Source: Mammaliicoccus lentus (lineage in GTDB: Bacteria > Bacillota > Bacilli > Staphylococcales > Staphylococcaceae). From it: 64,000 bases of DNA. This document shows, in pieces, positions 18,392 through 26,537 of the stretch (position 1 is the first letter of the stretch; the number at the start of each line of letters is the position of its first letter). A model generated the notes under the pieces. The model searched no databases. It was not told the DNA's origin and saw only the letters and a list, made by a program, of their open reading frames with translations. The position numbers were made by a program, and so were the translations under genes. Location: assembly GCF_002902755.1 (NCBI RefSeq), contig NZ_PPRS01000008.1:1-64000 (forward strand), written 5' to 3'.

Positions 18392-19375
18392 ATGCTTATG
18401 GGATTAAATACTAGAAATGAACTTGTATATGCTCAACATGCAAAATCCAATGAATTGTATAGATGTCCTGAATGTAATTCAGAGTTAATTCTTAGACGTG
18501 GAAAGCATACTATTGCTCATTTTGCTCATAAATCTAATAGTTATTGTTTAAAAAACGTTTATAAGAAAGAAACTTTAGCCTATTTTGCATCTAAGCACCA
18601 CATTTATTCAAGTTTAAATAAGAAAGTACAAATAGACATGGAATATTATTTGCATGAAATCGAACAAATACCAGACATATTGATAAATCGTAACCTTGTT
18701 ATAGAGTTTCAATATTCACCAATTAATCTAGAGTTGTTAGATAGCAGAACAGCAGGATTTAGGGCTTTAAATTTAAATGTGATTTGGATAAGTAAACCGG
18801 CGAATGAGTATAATGGGATATTAAAGTTAAGTTATTTTGGAGCTGCTCTCATCAATCATACGCATCGAACACTTATTACATATGATTATAATCGTAAGTT
18901 GCTAATTAAATATGATCAATTACAATCATTAGATATTTCCCATTTTATTTATAGAAAGAATATCATAAAATGGGAAGATTTATTACAAACACATAATGTA
19001 TCAAGAGTGCCAACATTTCTTTTGAATGATAATTTTTATAATAATTATCTTGGAAAATGTAGACAAACAAGAAGTGTTTTAGAACCAACTTTATCCTTAT
19101 TATATCAATCTGGTCTCATACATAAGAATAGACCTAAATTTTTAGGAATAATTGTACCTGAACAATTATATATTTTAACGAATGCTATAACGTGGCAATG
19201 TTATTTATATTTAGAAATTAATAAAGGTACGTTTACTTTTGAACGTTTTAATTCTTTCATTAAATTTAGAACTTTTAATAATGTGAACTATTCCAAGGAA
19301 GACATTTTAAAAAGCGCCTTGAAGTCATATTTATCAATACTTAATAAAATGACTTTATCACGTGCAAAAAAATGA
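18392..19375 (+). CDS. coiA: competence protein CoiA
   Basis: CoiA acts in recombination of incoming DNA during natural transformation in streptococci and bacilli. The 327-residue protein has an N-terminal zinc-like CPEC motif (Cys25, Cys28), an AHFAHK motif, and a nuclease-type core with IPDILI and VIEFQYSP near residues 88-105, consistent with a PD-(D/E)XK fold. Two starts, ATG at 18392 and 18398, are possible; AGAGGTG, inside the mecA terminator, is eight bases before the first. The gene lies between mecA and pepF, the usual order. Confidence 0.9.
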   Translation: MLMGLNTRNELVYAQHAKSNELYRCPECNSELILRRGKHTIAHFAHKSNSYCLKNVYKKETLAYFASKHHIYSSLNKKVQIDMEYYLHEIEQIPDILINRNLVIEFQYSPINLELLDSRTAGFRALNLNVIWISKPANEYNGILKLSYFGAALINHTHRTLITYDYNRKLLIKYDQLQSLDISHFIYRKNIIKWEDLLQTHNVSRVPTFLLNDNFYNNYLGKCRQTRSVLEPTLSLLYQSGLIHKNRPKFLGIIVPEQLYILTNAITWQCYLYLEINKGTFTFERFNSFIKFRTFNNVNYSKEDILKSALKSYLSILNKMTLSRAKK

Positions 19376-19422
19376 GATTAATGAGAAAATTATTAATATG
19401 AATGTCAAAGGAGGCTATTAAT

Positions 19423-21228
19423 ATGGCAAAATTAATTACTAGGGAAGAACAAGAAGAAAAGTACACTTGGGATTTAACAACAATATTTTCTTCAGATGAA
19501 GCATACGAAGAAGCTTTCAATGAATTAGAGTCTTATTTAGGGAAAGAACAACAGTATAAAGGACATTTGAAAGATAATGCTGAAACACTATATAACGCTC
19601 TATTATTAGATAGTGAAATTGACGAGAAATTAGGTAAAGTATATGTCTATGCACATTTAAAGCACGATCAAGATACTGCTAATGATAAATACGCTGGATA
19701 TGAAGCAAAAGCTGCAACTTTAGCTAATAAATTTGCAAGTGCATGGAGCTTTATTTTACCTGAATTAATGTCTATAGATGAAGATACATTAAATCAGTTC
19801 GTTGAATCACATGACGGATTAAAGAGATACCAATTTGATATTGAAAAATTAAATAAAAAGAGACCTCATATTTTAGGCGATAAAGAAGAAAAAATATTAG
19901 CTGAAGCGGGCGAAGCATTGCAAACGCCAAGTAATGTTTTCGGTATGTTCAATAACGCTGATTTAACATTTAAACCAGCAATTGATAAAGATGGTAATGA
20001 ACACGAATTAACGCAAGGAACATATATAAAACTATTAGAATCTGAAGATAGAGTATTAAGAAAATCAGCATACGATAATGTATATGAAGCTTATGGTAGT
20101 CATAATAATACTTTAACAGCTACTTTAAGTGGTAAAGTAAAAACAGCTATATTCAGTTCTAAAGTACGCAATTATGATTCTGCTAGACAACAAGCATTAT
20201 CTAATAATTTCATACCAGAAGATGTATACGATAACTTAATTGAAACTGTACATAAACATCTACCTTTATTACACCGTTATACAGAATTAAGAAAAGAATT
20301 ATTAGGTTTAGACGAAATGCATATGTATGATATGTATACACCATTAGTTCAAGATTCTTCATTTGATATGCCTTACGAAGAAGCTAAAGATTGGATGGTT
20401 AAAGCATTACAACCAATGGGGCAAGAATATATAGAAGTTGTTGAAGAAGGATTGAATAATAGATGGGTAGACGTTTATGAGAATAAAGGTAAACGTTCAG
20501 GTGGTTATTCATCTGGTGCACATTTAACTAATCCATTTATTTTATTAAACTGGACAGATTCAATTTCTGACTTATTTACGCTAATTCATGAATTCGGACA
20601 TTCTGCTCATAGTTACTTTAGTCGTAAACATCAATTATCAAATGAAAGTGATTATTCAATCTTTGTAGCAGAAGTTGCATCTACAACAAATGAAGCACTT
20701 TTAAGTGAATACATGGATAAAAACTTAGAAGATCCTGAAAAACGTAAATATTTATTAAACCAAGAACTTGAAAGATTTAGAGCAACATTATTCAGACAAA
20801 CAATGTTTGCTGAATTCGAATATTTAATCCATAAAATTGTAGAAGACGGCGAACCTTTAACGGCTGAAAGATTAAATAATGAATATGCTGAACTTAATAA
20901 AAAGTATTTTGGTGACGCTGTTATAACAGATGACAATATTGCTAAAGAGTGGTCTCGTATCCCACACTTCTATTATAATTTCTATGTTTATCAATATGCT
21001 ACAGGATATAGTGCTGCACAAGCATTAAGCAAACAAATTTTAGAAGAGGGCGAACCAGCTGTTAAAAGATATATCAATGAATTCTTAAAAGCAGGAAGCT
21101 CAGATTATCCAATTGAAGTATTGAAAAAAGCTGGTGTCGATATGACATCTACACAACCAATCGAAGAAGCGATGGAAGTATTTGAAGAGAAATTAAATGC
21201 CTTTGAAAAACTGGTTAAAGGCGAATAA
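19423..21228 (+). CDS. pepF: oligoendopeptidase F
   Basis: Cytoplasmic zinc metallopeptidase of family M3 that cleaves short peptides, a fitting partner for the peptide importer in this window. The 601-residue protein carries the HEFGHS zinc site at about residue 389. A PepF N-terminal domain precedes the catalytic domain. The ATG at 19423 has AAAGGAGG nine bases upstream; the ATG at 19402 lies before that site and would add only seven residues. No terminator is seen before the promoter of rsaE. Confidence 0.95.
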   Translation: MAKLITREEQEEKYTWDLTTIFSSDEAYEEAFNELESYLGKEQQYKGHLKDNAETLYNALLLDSEIDEKLGKVYVYAHLKHDQDTANDKYAGYEAKAATLANKFASAWSFILPELMSIDEDTLNQFVESHDGLKRYQFDIEKLNKKRPHILGDKEEKILAEAGEALQTPSNVFGMFNNADLTFKPAIDKDGNEHELTQGTYIKLLESEDRVLRKSAYDNVYEAYGSHNNTLTATLSGKVKTAIFSSKVRNYDSARQQALSNNFIPEDVYDNLIETVHKHLPLLHRYTELRKELLGLDEMHMYDMYTPLVQDSSFDMPYEEAKDWMVKALQPMGQEYIEVVEEGLNNRWVDVYENKGKRSGGYSSGAHLTNPFILLNWTDSISDLFTLIHEFGHSAHSYFSRKHQLSNESDYSIFVAEVASTTNEALLSEYMDKNLEDPEKRKYLLNQELERFRATLFRQTMFAEFEYLIHKIVEDGEPLTAERLNNEYAELNKKYFGDAVITDDNIAKEWSRIPHFYYNFYVYQYATGYSAAQALSKQILEEGEPAVKRYINEFLKAGSSDYPIEVLKKAGVDMTSTQPIEEAMEVFEEKLNAFEKLVKGE

Positions 21229-21290
21229 AAGCATGTACACGTTTCCAATATGACAAGTGTGTGACAAATAGAAAAATACGATGTTTTCTG

Positions 21291-21320
21291 TTGAATTATG
21301 TGTACATAGCATGTTATATT
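21291..21320 (+). promoter_or_regulatory. rsaE promoter
   Basis: TTGAAT (21291-21296) and TATATT (21315-21320) with 18-base spacing place the start near 21328. The upstream GTGTGACAAATAG (21258-21270) could be part of a respiration-linked operator, since SrrA/ResD control RsaE/RoxS in relatives; the exact site is inference. Confidence 0.6.
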
Positions 21321-21328
21321 ACGTATAT

Positions 21329-21427
21329 GAAATTAATCACATAACAAACATACCCCTTTGTTTGAAGTGAAAAATTTCTCCCATCCCCTTTGTTTAAGCA
21401 CCGTGTAATCAGACACGGTGTTTTTTA
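21329..21427 (+). ncRNA. rsaE: small regulatory RNA RsaE (RoxS)
   Basis: This conserved Firmicute small RNA tunes central metabolism, the TCA cycle and redox balance by pairing C-rich motifs with ribosome sites. The segment has two copies of CCCCTTTGTTT (from 21353 and 21385), the conserved TCTCCCATCCCC between them, and a terminator hairpin CACCGTGT/ACACGGTG (21399-21420) with T-run. Length of about 99 bases and location downstream of pepF match S. aureus RsaE as I recall it. The exact 5' end is estimated from the promoter. Confidence 0.9.
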
Positions 21428-21536
21428 TTTATTCGTTCATAGTTAACATCCCAAAAGTTATCTATTAGGCAATAGCCCAAAAGATTAATTAATCTTTCAT
21501 GCATGAGTATGGGTGATTAAAATTCATACTCAAATT

Positions 21537-21583
21537 AAAAGGATTTATCCATTAGGTGAAAACCTACGGATAAATCCTTTTTT
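21537..21583. terminator. strong hairpin with T-run, no obvious gene upstream
   Basis: AAAAGGATTTATCC (21537-21550) pairs perfectly with GGATAAATCCTTTT (21568-21581), and an inner AGGT/ACCT stem caps it. T-runs follow on both strands. On the plus strand nothing but rsaE, which has its own terminator, lies upstream. Confidence 0.8.
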
Positions 21584-21646
21584 ATTTCGGTATTAATAAG
21601 TAAGAATGTGATTTTGCGAATCAATAATATAAAAATAGTGACCTGA

Positions 21647-21676
21647 AAGTTGCAAGAGTAGCTCAACGTGCAACAT
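21647..21676 (+). repeat. solitary degenerate copy of the 41-bp repeat unit
   Basis: This 30-base segment matches the core of the 2771-3087 units at 25 of 30 positions, including GTTGCAAGA near one end and ACGTGCAACAT at the other, and continues into ATAGAG as in the array. Confidence 0.8.
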
Positions 21677-21735
21677 AGAGTACTTCTTATCCCTAGATTT
21701 CTGAATAAAAGTGAATTATCATCGCTCCTCATACA

Positions 21736-21781
21736 AAAACAGCCAAAATTCTTATTATCTAAAGAATTTTGGCTGTTTTTA
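21736..21781. terminator. bidirectional terminator after yjbH
   Basis: AAAACAGCCAAAATTCTT (21736-21753) and AAGAATTTTGGCTGTTTT form a long perfect stem around a 9-base loop, with T-runs on both strands. It would end the yjbH-globin transcript on the minus strand. Confidence 0.9.
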
Positions 21782-21849
21782 TAATGCTTTCCCAATCCCG
21801 TTTGATTTGAGTCTAATAAACTTATTGTCCAAGGCTCAGTTTGTAAATT

Positions 21850-22638
21850 TCATTTCTTATATTTCCAGAAGTCTCCATGAATAGATTCTTGTTGTTCAAT
21901 GTAACCTTGTAATTGTAATTTTTTAAGTTCTCTTTTTACAATTTTCTCTGGCCACTCATATATTGTTGCTATTTCTTGTTCGGAAACGAGTTTTTGTGAT
22001 TGTATATATTCGATTAGTTTAGGTGGAAGTTGTTTCTCAACTTCTGTCCCGATTAATTCTTGAATGATATACGTATAAATATGATAAGGATATGTTCCTT
22101 CGACTTTTAAACCTTCTGAATGTATATCTTCATTAAAGAATACAAGGGAAGGTGTCATATTTACATCCATTTCTCGAGCAATATGCATGTCCGTCTGTAG
22201 ACTTTCTGTTAAAGCTTGTTCTTTTAAATCATTTATAAAAACAGATAAGTCTATTCCCGATTTAAAAGCGCATTTTCTAATAAGTTCTGTTGTAATAATT
22301 TTTTCATGAGGTATAATCTCATTCTGAATTAAATTTAAAAATCTTGTAGCTCGATTATGTCCTTGTAATTCAGCAGCTTTAAAAGCTAGTGCTATATTAT
22401 CAAATTCACATGTACTTTGAGCCTGACATTTAGTTAATACTTTAAGAGATGGGTTCAAAATCTGACGAATCTTTACGTATTTTTGATATTCTATTTTTAA
22501 CTTTGCTAATGTAGAAGAAAGATTAAAACAATCTTCGCAAAATGGATCGAAAAATGAATATATTTCTATTTTGCTTGCTGGTGTTAAATCAGCATTACTT
22601 TGTTCATTAGCATGGATTAATCTTAATTCTTCGGCCAT
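21850..22638 (-). CDS. yjbH: Spx-degradation adaptor YjbH (SpxH)
   Basis: YjbH delivers Spx to ClpXP. The 262-residue protein has a DsbA/thioredoxin-like N-terminus with FFDPFCEDC (a CxxC pair near residues 31-34), the conserved ILNPSLKVLTKCQAQS segment and a C-terminal DNA-binding-like region ending DGFWK-like GDFWKYKK. The ATG at 22638 follows GAAGGTGG; an upstream TTG would add five residues without a ribosome site. The globin gene lies 20 bases upstream, so they form an operon, as in other Firmicutes. Confidence 0.94.
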   Translation of the reverse strand: MAEELRLIHANEQSNADLTPASKIEIYSFFDPFCEDCFNLSSTLAKLKIEYQKYVKIRQILNPSLKVLTKCQAQSTCEFDNIALAFKAAELQGHNRATRFLNLIQNEIIPHEKIITTELIRKCAFKSGIDLSVFINDLKEQALTESLQTDMHIAREMDVNMTPSLVFFNEDIHSEGLKVEGTYPYHIYTYIIQELIGTEVEKQLPPKLIEYIQSQKLVSEQEIATIYEWPEKIVKRELKKLQLQGYIEQQESIHGDFWKYKK

Positions 22639-22658
22639 ATTATCCACCTTCAACTATA

Positions 22659-23018
22659 TTAAGCGTTAACCATGTGATTTGCAGTTAGCTTAAGTCTTTC
22701 AAATAAATATTCTTGTATATCTCTTTCTAAATGAGATGTCGTAAGTGCTTTTTCCATATTTTCTAACCATGCATCTCGTTCTTTAGTTGTTATTTTAAAA
22801 GGCATGTGACGTTGACGTAACATAGGGTGTCCATGTTCTTCTGTATATAAAGCAGGACCACCTAAAAATTGTGTTAAGAATTGTTTTTGTTTACGACTTG
22901 TTTCTGCAAAGTCACCAGGGAAAAGATGATTAATCCGTGTATCCTTTTCTACAAGGTAATAAAAGTGATCAATCATGTCGTATAAATCTTTGGGGTCGAT
23001 TACTTCATATGGAGTCAT
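22659..23018 (-). CDS. yjbI: truncated haemoglobin (group II), YjbI type
   Basis: A 119-residue haem protein of the 2/2 globin fold. The segment GGPALYTEEHGHPMLRQRHMPF (written here in pieces: GGPALYTEEHGHPM, then LRQRHMPF) includes the presumed proximal His71. The C-terminal region with Trp84 (RDAWLENM) is typical. The ATG follows AAAGGTG. Cotranscription with yjbH is conserved; the role, oxygen or NO chemistry linked to redox control, is inferred from the family. Confidence 0.92.
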   Translation of the reverse strand: MTPYEVIDPKDLYDMIDHFYYLVEKDTRINHLFPGDFAETSRKQKQFLTQFLGGPALYTEEHGHPMLRQRHMPFKITTKERDAWLENMEKALTTSHLERDIQEYLFERLKLTANHMVNA

Positions 23019-23113
23019 AATTTCACCTTTTCTTGCTTATTTCAATCTTGATAATATTAATATAACATGTTCTTATATATTTAAAAGTAATTCGACTTGT
23101 AATCAAAACAAAT

Positions 23114-23692
23114 TCATGTTGATTGACTTTGGGCGTCAAAAAAGCGTTTCACTTTGTTATCTGGTTTACGATTTTCAATTTGATGTTCAGCAAGTAGCTC
23201 TAAAAAGGCTTCTCTTCCTTTATTATAGTCTGTTACTTCAAATTCCAATTCGAAATCTTCTTTCCCTAAATATTCGCTATGATCTAAAACGAGAAGGCCT
23301 GTATCTAGGCTTTTTTCTAATCTATATGTGGTTAAGTCGCCCAAGAGCTTTAGTTCATTTAAGGGAACTTGTTGTTTATTTAATATTTCAGAAATATTTT
23401 TTGGTAAAAAATGTTTGTCTAACGGTTCATTTATTGGTGGTAAACTGTCTACTACTTCGTTGTACTCTAGTAAACCCACTTTTTGTGGTACTTTTAAAGT
23501 CATTTCATATTGCTTGTTTTTCTCACGTATTCTTAGTGCCATTTTTTGAGAAATGATATCGTGGTTTTCTGTATCTATGTAGTGATTTGTTTGTTTAAAA
23601 GGTTCGTTTTGTTTAAAATAATATTGTTTTAATGATGAATATTCTTCTCGAGTAAGTAAATTTTTAAACTCTATTTCTAATTCTTGTCCCAT
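23114..23692 (-). CDS. CYTH domain phosphatase-like protein (YjbK type)
   Basis: A 192-residue CYTH/triphosphate tunnel protein. The signature ELEIEFKNLL near the N-terminus gives the alternating acidic residues that bind metal in the tunnel, and further charged strands occur at MALRIREKNKQYEMTLK and GLLVLDHSEYLG. Family members hydrolyse tripolyphosphate or related substrates; which one is used here is unknown. The start at 23692 is preceded by AAGGAAGTG; the longer open frame upstream is non-coding in character. It diverges from the relQ cluster. Confidence 0.85.
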   Translation of the reverse strand: MGQELEIEFKNLLTREEYSSLKQYYFKQNEPFKQTNHYIDTENHDIISQKMALRIREKNKQYEMTLKVPQKVGLLEYNEVVDSLPPINEPLDKHFLPKNISEILNKQQVPLNELKLLGDLTTYRLEKSLDTGLLVLDHSEYLGKEDFELEFEVTDYNKGREAFLELLAEHQIENRKPDNKVKRFFDAQSQST

Positions 23693-23827
23693 TGTCTTTA
23701 ACACTTCCTTTAATACTATTATTATAGAAGATAATAGGTTAAACAAGTAATTATGTAAAAATAGAGTCATGTTATGAATCTTTAAATTAAAATGTGTTAA
23801 AATGAATGGGAATAAGGAGGAACAGTC

Positions 23828-24184
23828 ATGCGTATTTATGTAAATGAAATTAAAATTAATGATAATCAAATACAATGTTATACTGACCAACCAACTGATG
23901 GATTAAAGCCGGCTGAACATATGATTGTTGATAGCGATAATCTTGCGTTTGTATATATGCTAGACAGTGGGGAGCAATATGATTATTTATTATTTGTCGA
24001 AGAAACATGGTCAATGATTCACGAGAATTTTGATAAAGAGGTCATCGTGAACGATCATTTAATATTAACTTCATTTAAAGAAGAAATGGAATTTTTACTA
24101 GACAACATCGCAGATAATCACAACTATGGTAAAGCATTTGTCGCTTCTGTAGAAGAAGCATTTGAATTAAACAAAGCGGAGTGA
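23828..24184 (+). CDS. UPF0738 family protein
   Basis: A 118-residue acidic, soluble protein with no signal or membrane segment. Sequence and position immediately before relQ match the UPF0738 (YjbL-like) family of staphylococci and bacilli. Function is unknown. The ATG follows AAGGAGG. relQ begins six bases after its stop, so the two are probably cotranscribed with nadK. Confidence 0.78.
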   Translation: MRIYVNEIKINDNQIQCYTDQPTDGLKPAEHMIVDSDNLAFVYMLDSGEQYDYLLFVEETWSMIHENFDKEVIVNDHLILTSFKEEMEFLLDNIADNHNYGKAFVASVEEAFELNKAE

Positions 24185-24189
24185 TGGTT

Positions 24190-24825
24190 ATGAATCAATG
24201 GGACGAATTTTTGGCACCATATAAACAAGCAATTGACGAGTTGAAGATTAAATTGAAGGGGTTACGTAAACAATACGAATCTTTAGATAGACCTTCGCCA
24301 ATAGAATTTGTTACAGGTCGCGTAAAGCCAATTTCAAGTATTATTGATAAAGCAAATCAGCGTAACATACCTTTCGATAGATTAAAGGAAGAAATGTATG
24401 ATATTGCAGGTTTAAGAATGATGTGTCAATTTGTTGATGATATAGATGTTGTTGTGGAATTACTAAGACAACGTCAAGATTTTGAAGTGGTAGAAGAACG
24501 AAACTATATTCAATACACTAAAGAAAGTGGATATCGTTCATACCACGTCATCATAAACTATCCTATTGAAACATTACATGGTAAGACAACTGTTTTGGCT
24601 GAAATACAAATTAGAACGTTAGCAATGAATTTTTGGGCAACAATTGAACATACTTTAAGATATAAGTATGACGGTGCTTATCCTCCAGAAATAAGGAATA
24701 GGCTTGAAAGAGCAGCAGAAGCAGCATTTTTATTAGATGAGGAAATGTCTGAAATTCGTGAAGAAATTCAAGAAGCTCAAAAATATTATTCTAGACAGAA
24801 AAGCAATAAACATAATCATGATTGA
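24190..24825 (+). CDS. relQ: small alarmone synthetase RelQ
   Basis: RelQ makes (p)ppGpp from ATP and GDP/GTP in response to cell-wall stress, without a hydrolase domain. The 211-residue length is right. Synthetase motifs are visible: DIAGLRMMCQF near residue 72, SGYRSYHVII near 116 and LAEIQIRTLAMNFWATIEH near 137. The ATG at 24190 lies eight bases after GGAG; the ATG at 24184 would be too close. It is followed by nadK after 12 bases, as in related genomes. Confidence 0.95.
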   Translation: MNQWDEFLAPYKQAIDELKIKLKGLRKQYESLDRPSPIEFVTGRVKPISSIIDKANQRNIPFDRLKEEMYDIAGLRMMCQFVDDIDVVVELLRQRQDFEVVEERNYIQYTKESGYRSYHVIINYPIETLHGKTTVLAEIQIRTLAMNFWATIEHTLRYKYDGAYPPEIRNRLERAAEAAFLLDEEMSEIREEIQEAQKYYSRQKSNKHNHD

Positions 24826-24837
24826 GGGGTGAATGCT

Positions 24838-25641
24838 GTGAAATATAATATTTTGTCAAAAGGTGACTCTAAGTCTAATGCGTTAATGTACAAAATGAAA
24901 AACCATATGACTGATTTTAATATGGTTCAAGATGAAGAATCTCCTGATATTGTAATTTCGGTAGGTGGAGATGGTACATTATTGCAAGCATTTCACCAGT
25001 ATAGTCACATGCTAGGGGATGTAAGTTTTGTCGGCGTACATACAGGACATTTAGGTTTCTACGCTGACTGGCTACCGCATGAAGTTGAAAAACTTATTAT
25101 TGAAATTAATAACTCTACATATCAAGTAATAGAGTATCCATTGTTAGAAGTAATTGTTCGTTATAAAAAGGGTGGATATGAAACAAGATATCTTGCTTTG
25201 AACGAAGCGACAATCAAAACAGATGATGGTGCGACATTAGTTGTGGATTTAGTATTGAGAGGAGAACAATTTGAACGCTTTAGAGGTGATGGTTTATGCG
25301 TATCTACACCGTCTGGCTCAACTGCTTATAATAAAGCATTAGGTGGTGCTTTAATACATCCATCTTTAGAAGCAATGCAAATTGCAGAAATCGCGTCTAT
25401 AAACAACCGAGTGTTTAGAACAGTTGGATCACCACTAGTATTACCTAAACATCACGTTTGTCACATACATCCAGTTAATCAAGATACATTACAAGTTACG
25501 ATTGATCATGTTAACGTTAAACATAAAAATATTGAGTCTATACAATATAGAGTTGCAAATGAAAAAGTGAGATTTGCTAGATTCAGACCTTTCCCATTTT
25601 GGAAAAGAGTGCATGATTCATTTATCTCAAATGAGGATTAA
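24838..25641 (+). CDS. nadK: NAD kinase
   Basis: Phosphorylates NAD to NADP. The 267-residue protein has the GGDGTLL nucleotide motif near residue 42 and the conserved [11 protein letters not shown] and [19 protein letters not shown] segments that bind substrate. A GTG start at 24838 is eight bases after GAGGGG, and yields the conserved [16 protein letters not shown]-terminus. It is tightly packed between relQ and a pseudouridine synthase gene. Confidence 0.96.
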   Translation: MKYNILSKGDSKSNALMYKMKNHMTDFNMVQDEESPDIVISVGGDGTLLQAFHQYSHMLGDVSFVGVHTGHLGFYADWLPHEVEKLIIEINNSTYQVIEYPLLEVIVRYKKGGYETRYLALNEATIKTDDGATLVVDLVLRGEQFERFRGDGLCVSTPSGSTAYNKALGGALIHPSLEAMQIAEIASINNRVFRTVGSPLVLPKHHVCHIHPVNQDTLQVTIDHVNVKHKNIESIQYRVANEKVRFARFRPFPFWKRVHDSFISNED

Positions 25642-25644
25642 CAT

Positions 25645-26487
25645 ATGAAAACTTTACAATATAATGCAACATCGACTATGTTGTTAAAGACATTTTTATA
25701 TGACAAAGGCATATCTAAAAAGAGTTTAAGCGCCATTAAGAAAAATGGTGCTTTATTTGTTAATGGGGAACATGCAACTGTAAGAAAAGTATTAGAACAG
25801 GGGGATAAAGTAGAAGTATGTTTACCGAATGAAACGCCAAGCATTAATTTAGAGCCTTGTGATATTACATTAAATATATTATATGAAGACGAATGGTTAA
25901 TTATAGTGTCTAAACCAGCTATCATTAATACAGCACCTTCGAGAGAACACCCGCACAATAGTTTAGTTGAAGCGGTGCTATACCATATGAATAAAAATGA
26001 AGAACAAACAATACCACATATCGTTACACGTTTAGATAGAGGGACAAGTGGTATAGTTATATTTACGAAACATCAACTATTGCACCATATGATGTCACAA
26101 ACGGTTATTAATAAATATTATTTAGCAATTGTTCATGGTTTAGTGCAACGAAAAAGTGACGATATCATTGCACCTATAGCGAGAGCGAGACATTCTATTA
26201 TAGAAAGAGAAGTTTCTGATTCGGGAAAATTTGCGCATACATATTACGAATTATTGAACCAAAAAGATACGCGCTCATTATTAAAATTACAATTATTTAC
26301 CGGAAGAACACATCAAATCCGTGTTCACCTTTCACACATTGGCCATACTATTGTAGGAGATAATTTGTATGGTTCTGATGAAACAGCTTACTCTCACCAG
26401 CTATTACAATGTCATGTTGTGGAATTTGAACACCCAATTACGAAAAGAAAAATTTATATTGAAGATGATGTCCATTATCACTTATAA
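25645..26487 (+). CDS. RluA-family pseudouridine synthase
   Basis: Modifies uridine in ribosomal or other RNA. The 280-residue protein has an S4-like N-terminal segment (SLSAIKKNGALFVNGE) and the catalytic motif HIVTRLDRGTSG near residue 130 with the nucleophilic Asp. The GRTHQIRVHLSHIGH motif follows near 225. It is the YjbO-type gene normally found after nadK. It starts three bases after the nadK stop with GAGG upstream. The exact target base is not predictable here. Confidence 0.93.
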   Translation: MKTLQYNATSTMLLKTFLYDKGISKKSLSAIKKNGALFVNGEHATVRKVLEQGDKVEVCLPNETPSINLEPCDITLNILYEDEWLIIVSKPAIINTAPSREHPHNSLVEAVLYHMNKNEEQTIPHIVTRLDRGTSGIVIFTKHQLLHHMMSQTVINKYYLAIVHGLVQRKSDDIIAPIARARHSIIEREVSDSGKFAHTYYELLNQKDTRSLLKLQLFTGRTHQIRVHLSHIGHTIVGDNLYGSDETAYSHQLLQCHVVEFEHPITKRKIYIEDDVHYHL

Positions 26488-26497
26488 TACGTAGATG

Positions 26498-26506
26498 TGC
26501 TATAAT
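26498..26506 (+). promoter_or_regulatory. possible extended -10 promoter of mgtE
   Basis: TGCTATAAT gives a perfect -10 with an upstream TG, 32 bases before the mgtE start. No good -35 is seen. There is no room for an M-box riboswitch. Confidence 0.4.
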
Positions 26507-26537
26507 GAATTGAATTTTTTAAGAGGAGGTGGCAAGA

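Larger units (their letters stand above)
21428..21849. other. gene-free stretch between rsaE and yjbH
   Basis: It holds a small hairpin GAGTATG/CATACTC near 21505-21531, strong hairpins at 21537-21583 and 21736-21781, and the lone copy of the 41-bp repeat family at 21647-21676. The longest open frame here, on the minus strand, runs through both hairpins and shows no coding character. Confidence 0.6.

Noticed and set aside
21535-21795. 86-codon minus-strand frame
   Set aside because: It crosses two strong hairpins and the repeat copy, has no ribosome site and no family resemblance.
26488-26537. M-box magnesium riboswitch before mgtE
   Set aside because: Only 50 bases separate the genes, far too short for an M-box.
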